A stretch of 5,820 nt of DNA from Hyphomonas sp. UBA5111 (GTDB lineage: Bacteria > Pseudomonadota > Alphaproteobacteria > Caulobacterales > Hyphomonadaceae): assembly GCA_002414505.1 (NCBI GenBank), contig DHZF01000149.1, forward strand, positions 4,325 to 10,144, written 5' to 3'. Shown here piece after piece: positions 1 through 5,652 of this stretch (position 1 is the stretch's first letter; the number at the start of each line of letters is the position of its first letter). The position numbers and the translations under genes were made by a program. The notes beneath the pieces are model-generated. The model made no database searches. It saw only the letters and a program-made list of their open reading frames with translations, and was not told where the DNA came from.

Positions 1-116
1 TTTTTTGAATTGTCTGTCGGCGTCTGTCACGCCAACTCTTCCCCGCAATGCTTGTCCCATCGCCGGATTGGGATTATCTGCCTAGGTCTCAGGGCAATGC
101 AAAAGCGCCCGAGACC

Positions 117-123
117 GGGGAGG
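117..123 (+). promoter_or_regulatory. Ribosome binding site that sets the start of the JmjC oxygenase gene
   Basis: GGGGAGG lies nine bases before the ATG at 133 and is a strong Shine-Dalgarno match. Two earlier in-frame starts exist, TTG at 10 and ATG at 97. Neither has a ribosome binding site at proper spacing: the AGGG before 97 is only two bases away. This site therefore decides the start. Confidence 0.75.
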
Positions 124-132
124 TTCGACCGA

Positions 133-1461
133 ATGACAGATTTCAGCTCGCTGCGCGATCCGGCCAGGCCGGCCAGCCCGAAGGCGCCTGCCGCCCTGAA
201 TGGCCGCGAACTGGAGGAATTGTTAAGCCCGGTATCGTGCGAAGACTTTGTGGATCGCTATTTCGCGCGTGAATCCTTGCATGTGAAAGGACATGCTGGG
301 AAGTTTGACCATATTTTCAGCATGGAAAGACTGAGACTGGCTCTCGCAAGAGGGCAGCATATCGAAGACCCCCGCTTCAACCTGACAGCCTCATTCGCTG
401 GCGGAGAAAAAGCTGGCAGCCGCAAGCCCATGTTTGCGGCGCAGCTGGGCGAGGCCAGCGATCTGCTGAAATCGGGTGCCACGATCTGCATTACCAATAT
501 TCACATGGCCGATCCCTTCCTGGCCCGCTGGGCCCAGGCGATCCGGGCGCGCCTCAGCTTTACGGGCACAGTCGGGGTCAATTGTTATGCCTCACCCGAC
601 GGCGCCGGATTGCCCATGCACTATGACCGGCGCGTCGCCACGACGCTTCAGATCGCCGGAAAGAAACGCTGGATCTATTCCACCGAGGCCGCCAAACGCT
701 GGCCCGACAATAATGCGACCTATTTCGAAGGCCAGGCGGAGCCTGCTGACATCGATGTCGGGACCCTGCCGGATGATATGGCGTTTCAGGAAGTCGAGCT
801 GAACCCGGGCGACCTTCTGTGCCTGCCGGCCGGCGCGTGGCACGCCGCCCGTGGCGTCGGGTATTCGCTCGCGCTGAACCTCTATTTTGCCCCTCGAAAC
901 CTGTTCGACCAATTGGTCCCCCTGCTTCAGGATTTCGCGGCGTCTCAGGACAGCTGGCGTGGAGGACCTCCCGTCACATTGGACGACGCTCACGGGAGCC
1001 TGCCGGACGCCGTGTCAGACTATATGCGCGACCGTCTTGCCGAGTTTCAAACCCTGGTGGGCGAGACGCTGGCTGGGCCGGAAGCGATGAGCAGCCCCTG
1101 GCTGACTTCACTGACGCAAGGGCCTTATACCGGATGGCAACCCGATCCAGTATTGCCCCTGCCAACCGCGTCGGCAACGGACCGGTTTCGGGTTGTGATG
1201 CCGCCGCTGCGCTTCATCGCCTCCGGCGGCCGGGTGAGCCTGCCCTGCGACAATGGTCTGCTGGACTTCCCCGCAAATTTCGCGCCCATCCTTCGCCGCC
1301 TGTCTTCTGAACCGGCGGGGTTTTCGATCCCTGACATCATTGCTGGCCCACAGGGCGCCGATGCACCGCCTCAAGCGGAGATCATCGCCCACCTGCAGAC
1401 ATTGTTCCGAAACGGAATAATCGCAAAAAGCGATGCACCGCACATGGCGCAGCAAACGTAA
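133..1461 (+). CDS. JmjC/cupin-like 2-oxoglutarate Fe(II) oxygenase (ribosomal oxygenase-like)
   Basis: Predicted 442-residue cytoplasmic protein of the cupin_4/JmjC type. What is seen: a core at about residues 117-255 holds the metal-binding pattern H163-Y-D165 followed by the GKKRW strand, and a distal His (H237) in GDLLCLPAGAWH. Together these give the HxD...H triad of Fe(II)/2-oxoglutarate dioxygenases. A helical stretch follows (about 270-320), then a C-terminal domain (about 350-437) that could be the winged-helix part found in ribosomal oxygenases. Known for the family: YcfD/RoxA and human MINA53/NO66 hydroxylate Arg or His residues of ribosomal proteins. Inferred: this enzyme also hydroxylates a protein side chain, but its substrate cannot be read from sequence, and the length fits better with the wider cupin-like group than with YcfD exactly. 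The start was chosen on the Shine-Dalgarno site at 117-123. An 84-base gap separates it from the next gene. There is no signal peptide or membrane segment. Confidence 0.82.
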   Translation: MTDFSSLRDPARPASPKAPAALNGRELEELLSPVSCEDFVDRYFARESLHVKGHAGKFDHIFSMERLRLALARGQHIEDPRFNLTASFAGGEKAGSRKPMFAAQLGEASDLLKSGATICITNIHMADPFLARWAQAIRARLSFTGTVGVNCYASPDGAGLPMHYDRRVATTLQIAGKKRWIYSTEAAKRWPDNNATYFEGQAEPADIDVGTLPDDMAFQEVELNPGDLLCLPAGAWHAARGVGYSLALNLYFAPRNLFDQLVPLLQDFAASQDSWRGGPPVTLDDAHGSLPDAVSDYMRDRLAEFQTLVGETLAGPEAMSSPWLTSLTQGPYTGWQPDPVLPLPTASATDRFRVVMPPLRFIASGGRVSLPCDNGLLDFPANFAPILRRLSSEPAGFSIPDIIAGPQGADAPPQAEIIAHLQTLFRNGIIAKSDAPHMAQQT

Positions 1462-1545
1462 ATTCCTTGTGGCAGGTAGATGCCCGCGCAACCTTCCTCA
1501 GTTTCCGGCGTTCTACCGGCTCTCTCCCAAAGAAAGCCACAGGAC

Positions 1546-1764
1546 ATGTTCACCCAGCTCAATCCGCCTATCCCATTGACCGTCACGGACCGGGGCGATG
1601 GCTTCGCGATTGGCGTTATCGACTATGGCCAGGAGCACAACCTCATCTGGGTCACGGTGATCACCGCGACCGGCGAAATCTGGTGCGCGCCAAACCCCTC
1701 CGTGCGCGGCACCGTGAACTGGACGATGGGGCGCCCGCGTCCAGCCACAGACAGCGCGCACTAG
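1546..1764 (+). CDS. Small conserved-looking protein of unknown function (72 aa)
   Basis: The product begins MFTQLNPPIPLTV and has two blocks that look conserved in type: VIDYGQEHNLIWVT around residues 24-37, and GEIWCAPNPSVRG followed by NWTMGR around residues 43-63. I have an impression of similar short proteins in other alphaproteobacteria, but I cannot name a family or function. Composition suggests a small beta-rich soluble protein; there is no signal peptide, membrane segment or recognisable catalytic motif. The start is uncertain. ATG 1546 begins the well-formed part of the protein, but its AGGA (1541-1544) is only one base away, and the better-spaced A/G-rich run at 1529-1536 is a poor match. 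An in-frame ATG at 1480 would add 22 residues of low-complexity leader. Codon usage and GC resemble the neighbours. The gene stands alone, 84 bases after the oxygenase and 89 before the fasciclin lipoprotein. Confidence 0.65.
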   Translation: MFTQLNPPIPLTVTDRGDGFAIGVIDYGQEHNLIWVTVITATGEIWCAPNPSVRGTVNWTMGRPRPATDSAH

Positions 1765-1853
1765 TACCCCGAAATTTTGATCCAAGCCGCTGAACCAAAG
1801 TCTGCGGCGCGCGTTGAGTGCGCAGTGCCTGCCGGAGGAAAGGATCCCCGCTC

Positions 1854-2477
1854 ATGAAACGCTCCCTGCTTGTTCCCGCTATGGCCGCCCTGTTCCTGGC
1901 CGCCTGTTCCGATAATGCCCCGGAGACCCGGACTGCGCCGCAGGACCCGGTCCAGCCCTATGCGGATGATGTCGACATCGCCCCTGCCCCGGATGAGGAA
2001 GAGACCTTCACCGACACGATCGACCGGGAAGACATGGTCGCCTCCGGCCCGAATCTGCTGGACGCCGTAGCCGCCGATCCACGCCTGTCCACCCTCTATG
2101 GCGCGATTGAAGCGGCAGGTCTCGACGAGACCCTCGCCACGGGCGGGCCCTATACGATTTTCGCGCCGACCAATGACGCCTTCGACGCCCTGCCCGAAGG
2201 CCAGCTCGAAGACTATCTGAAGCCCGACAATACCGACAAGCTGGTCCGGATGCTGGAATACCATATTGTCGAAGGCGAAGTGCGCGCTTCCACTGTGCCG
2301 CCTGCCGAAGAGGGCGTGCCCACGGCCAGCCTGAACGGGCTCGACCTGTCGGTGCGCGACATGGGCGGCGGCCAGCTGATGATCAACCAGGCCAGCATTC
2401 TCGAAACCGATGTCGAGGGCGGCAATGGCATCGTCCATGTCATCGACTCGGTGCTGGTGCCGCGTGAGACCGAATAG
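1854..2477 (+). CDS. Fasciclin (FAS1) domain lipoprotein
   Basis: 207-residue predicted lipoprotein. Residues 1-17 form a signal peptide (basic MKR, then a hydrophobic run) ending in the lipobox L15-A-A-C18. Ser at +2 and Asp at +3 do not match a clear inner-membrane retention signal, so outer-membrane anchoring facing the periplasm is likely. Residues 19-60 are an acidic, Pro-rich linker. One FAS1 domain spans about 66-203, with the H1 motif TIFAPTNDAF (101-110), the central Tyr-His (136-137, in EYHIVEG) and the H2 motif NGIVHVIDSVLVP (191-203). FAS1 domains are known as adhesion or protein-interaction modules; the partner here is unknown. The start is supported by a GGAGGAAAGGA run at 1834-1844, in which AAGGA sits nine bases from the ATG. 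It is followed by 78 bases before ruvC with no obvious terminator, so read-through into ruvC is possible. Confidence 0.92.
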   Translation: MKRSLLVPAMAALFLAACSDNAPETRTAPQDPVQPYADDVDIAPAPDEEETFTDTIDREDMVASGPNLLDAVAADPRLSTLYGAIEAAGLDETLATGGPYTIFAPTNDAFDALPEGQLEDYLKPDNTDKLVRMLEYHIVEGEVRASTVPPAEEGVPTASLNGLDLSVRDMGGGQLMINQASILETDVEGGNGIVHVIDSVLVPRETE

Positions 2478-2497
2478 GTTTGCGCTGCAGCGGATGT

Positions 2498-2512
2498 GAA
2501 CAAATAGAGAAA
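2498..2512 (+). promoter_or_regulatory. Candidate LexA (SOS) box upstream of ruvC
   Basis: GAAC (2498-2501), seven A/T-rich bases, then GAAA (2509-2512). The known alphaproteobacterial LexA operator is GTTC-N7-GTTC, read as GAAC-N7-GAAC on the other strand, so this is a 7-of-8 match. Its place, 43 bases before the ruvC start, is suitable for an operator, and ruv genes belong to the SOS response in several bacteria. A match this loose could arise by chance in a gap of this size. Confidence 0.4.
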
Positions 2513-2529
2513 ATGCAAGGTGTCATTAA

Positions 2530-2551
2530 CCCATCCCGCTGATAGGATGGG
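2530..2551 (+). promoter_or_regulatory. Hairpin enclosing the ruvC ribosome binding site
   Basis: CCCATCC (2530-2536) and GGATGGG (2545-2551) form a perfect 7-bp stem around an eight-base loop. The downstream arm contains most of the AGGA Shine-Dalgarno (2544-2547), which lies eight bases before the ruvC ATG at 2556. If it forms in the mRNA it would mask the ribosome binding site and lower ruvC translation. No T-run follows, so it is not an intrinsic terminator. Confidence 0.4.
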
Positions 2552-2555
2552 CGAC

Positions 2556-3059
2556 ATGACAGCGACGATTCGTATTCTCGGCATTGACCCCGGCCTGCGC
2601 CATACCGGCTGGGGCGTGATCGAGCAGACCGGTGCCCGGCTCGCCCATATTGCGCATGGCGTGATCTCGGTGGACCCCGGCCTCGCCATGTCGGAGCGGC
2701 TCGGCGGCATCTTCGAAGCGGTCGGCGAACTGGCCCGGCATTACGGGCCCCATGCCTCGGGCGTGGAGGAAACGCTGGTCAACGCCAATCCCCGCTCGGC
2801 GCTGAAGCTTGGCCAGGCGCGCGGCGCGGCCATGGCAGCGCTGGCCATGGCGGGCATCCCGGTGGCCGAATTTGCCCCGCGTAAGATCAAGCTTGCCATC
2901 GTCGGCACGGGCACGGCGGACAAGGATCAGGTGGCCTTCATGGTCAAACGCCTGCTACCCCGCGCCGGAGAGATGAAATCAGACTCCGCTGACGCCCTTG
3001 CCTGCGCGATCTGCACCGCCCACCATCTGCCGCTGGACCTGAAGCGGGGCGCAGCATGA
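2556..3059 (+). CDS. ruvC: Holliday junction resolvase RuvC (crossover junction endodeoxyribonuclease)
   Basis: 167-residue Mg-dependent nuclease that cuts four-way DNA junctions symmetrically, acting with RuvAB on the nucleoid. The RNase H-like fold is evident from GIDPGLRHTGWG at 9-20. The four catalytic acids are present: D11, E71 (in GVEETLVN), D143 and D146 (in SDSADALACAI). The highly conserved SALKLGQARG lies at 81-90. Length is normal for the family. ATG 2556 is preferred because AGGA lies eight bases upstream and the protein then begins right before the first strand (MTATIRILGIDPG). An ATG at 2547 and a GTG at 2520 in the same frame would only add poorly conserved leader residues and would lose that ribosome binding site. 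The stop overlaps the ruvA start as ATGA, so the two are translationally coupled. A possible LexA box and a hairpin over the ribosome binding site lie just upstream. Confidence 0.97.
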   Translation: MTATIRILGIDPGLRHTGWGVIEQTGARLAHIAHGVISVDPGLAMSERLGGIFEAVGELARHYGPHASGVEETLVNANPRSALKLGQARGAAMAALAMAGIPVAEFAPRKIKLAIVGTGTADKDQVAFMVKRLLPRAGEMKSDSADALACAICTAHHLPLDLKRGAA

Positions 3060-3679
3060 TCATTGGCAGGCTGACCGGCACCGTCGCCGCCCTCGGCACG
3101 GACAATATCCTGATTGACGTCAATGGCGTCGGCTATGTCTGCATGGCCGGCACGCGGCTCTTGTCCAAGGTCCATGTCGGCGAGACCAGCGTGCTGCATG
3201 TCGAGACCAAGGTCAGCGAAGCGGCGATTACGCTCTATGCCTTCGGCTCGGATGAGGAGCGCGCCTGGTTCGTCCGCCTGCAGGATGTGCATGGCGTGGC
3301 TGGTAAGGCCGCGATGGCGATCCTCGATGCGATCACCCCGGCGGAATTGATGGATGCCATCGCGCTCGGCGATGCGTCCGTGCTGACGCGCGCCAAGGGC
3401 GTCGGCAAGAAACTGGCCGAGCGGATCACGGGCGAACTGGCTGGCAAGCCGCCGCCGATGGGCCGGTTCGGCAAGTTCGAGACTGCGCAAGTCGCCGGCC
3501 TTGCCAGCGCGCCCGTCGCCGCGACCACTGGCGCACGGAGCGAAGCGATCTCGGCACTGGTCAATCTTGGCTATGCCCAGTCCGATGCCGCGCGCGCCGT
3601 GGCCAGCGCCGCGAAGGATGCCGGGGACGATGATGTCAGCCTCCTGATCAAGGCGGCCCTCAAGGAACTCGCACGATGA
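3056..3679 (+). CDS. ruvA: Holliday junction branch migration protein RuvA
   Basis: 207-residue DNA-binding subunit that forms tetramers on the four-way junction and loads RuvB. Domain I is the OB-fold, about 1-63, starting [10 protein letters not shown] with DVNGVGYV at 21-28. Domain II has two helix-hairpin-helix motifs, [13 protein letters not shown] (78-90) and [12 protein letters not shown] (113-124). A flexible linker, about 131-158, leads to domain III, about 160-207, which contacts RuvB ([16 protein letters not shown]). Two departures from E. coli are visible. The acidic-pin pair E55-D56 reads E55-A56, and the first hairpin reads GVAGK in place of GVGPK, losing its second Gly. Both may be lineage traits and not defects, since the frame is intact and the length normal. 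The gene overlaps ruvC and ruvB by four bases each (ATGA), so it should be made from the same mRNA with coupled translation. Confidence 0.96.
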   Translation: MIIGRLTGTVAALGTDNILIDVNGVGYVCMAGTRLLSKVHVGETSVLHVETKVSEAAITLYAFGSDEERAWFVRLQDVHGVAGKAAMAILDAITPAELMDAIALGDASVLTRAKGVGKKLAERITGELAGKPPPMGRFGKFETAQVAGLASAPVAATTGARSEAISALVNLGYAQSDAARAVASAAKDAGDDDVSLLIKAALKELAR

Positions 3680-4704
3680 GCCGCGAAGGCACCGTCTCTG
3701 ATCCCAATGCGCAAGGTGGCGACGCGCTGGACCGCGCGCTGCGGCCGCAGGCGTTTGAGGATTATGTCGGCCAGCGCAAGGCAAAATCGAACCTCAAAGT
3801 CTATGTCGACGCGGCCCGCAAACGCGAAGAGGCGCTGGACCATGTCCTCCTGTTCGGCCCGCCGGGGCTCGGCAAGACGACGCTGGCGCAGATCCTCGCC
3901 CGCGAAATGGGCGTCGGCTTCCGCGCCACCTCCGGCCCCGTCATTGCCAAGGCAGGTGACCTTGCCGCCATTCTCACCAATCTTGAGCCCAATGACGTCC
4001 TCTTCATCGACGAGATCCACCGCCTGCCCCCGGTCGTGGAGGAAATCCTGTATCCGGCGATGGAGGATTACGCCCTCGACATCGTCATCGGCGAGGGCCC
4101 GTCCGCCCGGTCGGTGCGGCTGGACCTGTCCCCCTTCACCCTTGTCGGCGCCACCACCCGGGCCGGCCTGCTCGCAACGCCGCTGCGTGACCGGTTCGGC
4201 ATTCCGATGCGGCTCGAATTCTACGAACCGGAAGAGCTTGCCCGCATCGTCATGGCGGCGGCCCGCAAGCTGACCGCGCCGATCACGGAGGAAGGCGCCG
4301 TCGAGATTGCCAGCCGCGCGCGAGGCACGCCCCGGATCGCGCTGCGCCTGCTGCGCCGGGTACGGGACTTTGCCGAGGCCGATGGCGGGTCGATCACCCG
4401 GGAATCGGCAGCGAGCGCGCTGAAACGGCTGGAAATCGATTCCGATGGCCTCGATGCGCTGGACCGGCGCTATCTCCATGCGCTGGTGAAAACCTATGCC
4501 GGGGGGCCGGTCGGCGTGGAGACGCTGGCAGCGGCCCTGTCGGAAGCGCGCGATGCGGTGGAAGACGTGATCGAGCCATACCTGATGCAGAAGGGTTATG
4601 TCGCACGCACCCCGCGCGGCCGGGTTGCGGCGCCTCTGGCCTATGAACGCCTTGGCCTGCCGAGTCCTGGCGGACAGCAGACGGGCCTGTTCGGCGAAAA
4701 ATAG
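3676..4704 (+). CDS. ruvB: Holliday junction branch migration DNA helicase RuvB
   Basis: 342-residue AAA+ ATPase; hexamers flank the RuvA tetramer and pump DNA to move the junction. Visible motifs in order: conserved N-terminal [12 protein letters not shown] (22-33), Walker [10 protein letters not shown] (61-69), Walker B LFIDEIH (109-115), sensor 1 GATTR (158-162), the arginine-finger segment LRDRFG (170-175) and sensor 2 RGTPR (216-220). The C-terminal winged-helix DNA-binding domain runs from about 255 to 330, with [15 protein letters not shown] at 302-316. All expected residues are present and the length is typical. The start overlaps the ruvA stop as ATGA. The gene ends the operon: 98 bases follow before the next gene, with a GC-rich dyad right after the stop. 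Confidence 0.98.
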   Translation: MSREGTVSDPNAQGGDALDRALRPQAFEDYVGQRKAKSNLKVYVDAARKREEALDHVLLFGPPGLGKTTLAQILAREMGVGFRATSGPVIAKAGDLAAILTNLEPNDVLFIDEIHRLPPVVEEILYPAMEDYALDIVIGEGPSARSVRLDLSPFTLVGATTRAGLLATPLRDRFGIPMRLEFYEPEELARIVMAAARKLTAPITEEGAVEIASRARGTPRIALRLLRRVRDFAEADGGSITRESAASALKRLEIDSDGLDALDRRYLHALVKTYAGGPVGVETLAAALSEARDAVEDVIEPYLMQKGYVARTPRGRVAAPLAYERLGLPSPGGQQTGLFGEK

Positions 4705-4722
4705 CCCCCTGCCCGGCGGGGG
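4705..4722 (+). terminator. Weak candidate terminator after ruvB
   Basis: CCCCC (4705-4709) and GGGGG (4718-4722) form a 5-bp GC stem around an eight-base loop directly after the ruvB stop codon. A TTTT run occurs only at 4730-4733, seven bases beyond the stem, so it is a poor rho-independent terminator. It may only attenuate transcription. Confidence 0.3.
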
Positions 4723-4802
4723 TACGTAGTTTTCCCGATTCCGCGCGGCTGCGCCCCATGTCCTGATAGGGTCAGACACACCAGATCAGGGAGCCTATCC
4801 AC

Positions 4803-5045
4803 ATGTCTCACACCCCCCACGAACTCGCCGAGGAATTCCCGGACGCCGCTGACCGCATCCATGCGCTGAAGGAGACTGACGGACATTTTGCCCGCCTCGC
4901 CGACGACTATCATGAGGTGAACCGCCAGATTCACCGCATCGAGACGAATGTGGAGCCGGCAAGCGATGCCTTCCAGACCCAGCTGCGCAAGCACCGCATG
5001 GCGCTGAAGGACGAAATTCACGCCATCCTCACCGCGCCCGCCTGA
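4803..5045 (+). CDS. YdcH/DUF465 family protein
   Basis: 80-residue soluble, charged, helical protein of the DUF465 (YdcH) family, whose role is not known. The family signature is clear: HELAEEFPDAADRIHALK (6-23), then HFARLADDYHEVNRQIHRIE (28-47), and a second helix LRKHRMALKDEIHAIL (61-76). The pattern predicts two long helices folding as an antiparallel hairpin or coiled coil. AGGGAG at 4788-4793, nine bases before the ATG, supports the start. It opens a three-gene cluster with a small membrane protein and a diverged DUF465 copy (5211-5447). Two overlapping 6-bp dyads in its leader (4762-4799) could fold alternatively across the ribosome binding site. Confidence 0.92.
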   Translation: MSHTPHELAEEFPDAADRIHALKETDGHFARLADDYHEVNRQIHRIETNVEPASDAFQTQLRKHRMALKDEIHAILTAPA

Positions 5046-5067
5046 GCGGATATGAGGGAACCGTATC

Positions 5068-5196
5068 ATGGGAAACCTGAGCGTTGACGCCTTGGCCATT
5101 GCCGCCCTTGTCGGCTTTGCCAGCCTGTTGCTGATCGGGGTCGGCCTGACGGCGTGGCTGTGGAAACAGTCCGGCAAGTCCGAAGGGGATTTGTAA
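5068..5196 (+). CDS. Small single-pass membrane protein (42 aa)
   Basis: A 42-residue open frame starting MGNLSVDALAIAALV and ending GKSEGDL. Residues about 8-32 form one unbroken hydrophobic segment (IAALVGFASLLLIGVGLTAW within it) followed by the basic stretch WKQSGK. This predicts one membrane helix with the short C-terminus in the cytoplasm by the positive-inside rule. GAGGGAA at 5054-5060, seven bases before the ATG, is a strong ribosome binding site, which is the best evidence that it is translated. It starts 22 bases after the first DUF465 gene and ends 14 before the second, so all three are probably one transcript. I do not recognise the family. The tail loosely recalls tiny respiratory accessory proteins such as CcoS, but no oxidase genes are near and I do not propose that function. 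Confidence 0.7.
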   Translation: MGNLSVDALAIAALVGFASLLLIGVGLTAWLWKQSGKSEGDL

Positions 5197-5210
5197 GCGG
5201 AGCCGAGAGC

Positions 5211-5447
5211 ATGACGTACCATATCGGAGAACTGGTCGGCGAGTTCCCGGACGCCGTGGACCGCATTCTCGAACTGGAATCGACCAATCCGAGATTCGCG
5301 GATCTGGCCGATGCCTATGATGAGACCATGGACGCCCTGCAACAGCTCGAATGCCGGCTGGACCCCGGCAGCGCGGACGACCGGGCGCGGCTGCACCGCC
5401 GTGAGGTCGAGCTCTTGCAGGAACTCTGCACCCTCCTCGTGAGCTGA
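5211..5447 (+). CDS. Second, diverged YdcH/DUF465 family protein
   Basis: 78-residue soluble helical protein, paralogous to the product of 4803-5045. The two align without gaps over about 71 residues with roughly 26 identities by eye, the strongest being EFPDAxDRI (11-19) and FADLADAYDE (28-37). It is more acidic than its partner (LECRLDPGSADDRARL) and carries two Cys (C47, C72) that the other lacks. ATG 5211 is chosen because GGAG at 5199-5202 lies eight bases before it and the protein then begins like its paralogue (MTYHIGELVGEFPDA). The longer frame back to 5154 would overlap the membrane-protein gene and add unrelated residues. Function is unknown, as for the family. An inverted-repeat element begins 24 bases after its stop. 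Confidence 0.87.
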   Translation: MTYHIGELVGEFPDAVDRILELESTNPRFADLADAYDETMDALQQLECRLDPGSADDRARLHRREVELLQELCTLLVS

Positions 5448-5471
5448 TATTGTTCGGAGACAGAGATATTT

Positions 5472-5652
5472 GTCATCCCGGAATGTGCGCCAGCATATAT
5501 CCGGGAGCCTGCGCCGATAGCTTCGTGCGTACCCGTCATCCTTCGACTTCGCTCAGGATGAGTCCTTGCTTTATGAGCGCTCATGCTGAGCGAAGTCGAA
5601 GCACGGGCGCGGGCTGGGTCCCGGATAAGCGCGGTGCGCTTTCCGGGATGAC
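5472..5652. repeat. Nested inverted-repeat element (MITE-like or composite intergenic repeat)
   Basis: The ends are a perfect 12-bp inverted repeat: GTCATCCCGGAA (5472-5483) and TTCCGGGATGAC (5641-5652). Each end belongs to a larger unit that is itself a hairpin. The left unit pairs 5476-5488 with 5493-5506, and the right unit pairs 5619-5632 with 5636-5648, each with a single bulged base. Between them sits a second inverted pair (5541-5562 with 5580-5601). No coding frame here looks like a protein. The pattern resembles the palindromic repeats common between genes in alphaproteobacteria. Without other copies I cannot say whether it moves as one unit or is a repeat inserted in another. Confidence 0.75.
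5541..5601. repeat. Inner inverted repeat of the composite element
   Basis: CTTCGACTTCGCTCAG (5541-5556) and CTGAGCGAAGTCGAAG (5586-5601) are perfect 16-bp inverted copies. The pairing extends past one mismatch to 5562/5580, giving 22-base arms around a 17-base loop. The left arm also has its own 7-bp stem, TCATCCT (5536-5542) with AGGATGA (5555-5561), so two folds compete. This TTCGACTTCGCTCAGGATGA type of sequence is widespread between bacterial genes. Confidence 0.75.

Noticed and set aside
10..132. N-terminal extension of the oxygenase gene from TTG at 10 or ATG at 97
   Set aside because: No properly spaced ribosome binding site for either, and the added residues look random; ATG 133 has GGGGAGG nine bases upstream.
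2526..2540. CtrA site before ruvC
   Set aside because: A single TTAAC half-site is present at 2526-2530, but the second TTAA seven bases on is missing.
2927..3784. Minus-strand open frame (285 codons) opposite ruvC/ruvA
   Set aside because: Antisense shadow of ruvA; no domain or ribosome binding site, and the sense-strand genes are certain.
3571..4779. Long open frame (402 codons) on the minus strand across ruvB
   Set aside because: It is antisense to a full-length ruvB with all AAA+ motifs; its translation is Arg/Gly-rich with no recognisable domain, as expected for a shadow in GC-rich DNA.
4641..5396. Minus-strand open frame (251 codons) opposite the DUF465 cluster
   Set aside because: It covers three sense genes that have good ribosome binding sites and two of which have a known family signature; its own translation matches nothing I recognise.
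5472..5652. CRISPR array or rho-independent terminator reading of the repeat region
   Set aside because: There are no regularly spaced direct repeats, and the hairpins are not followed by T-runs.
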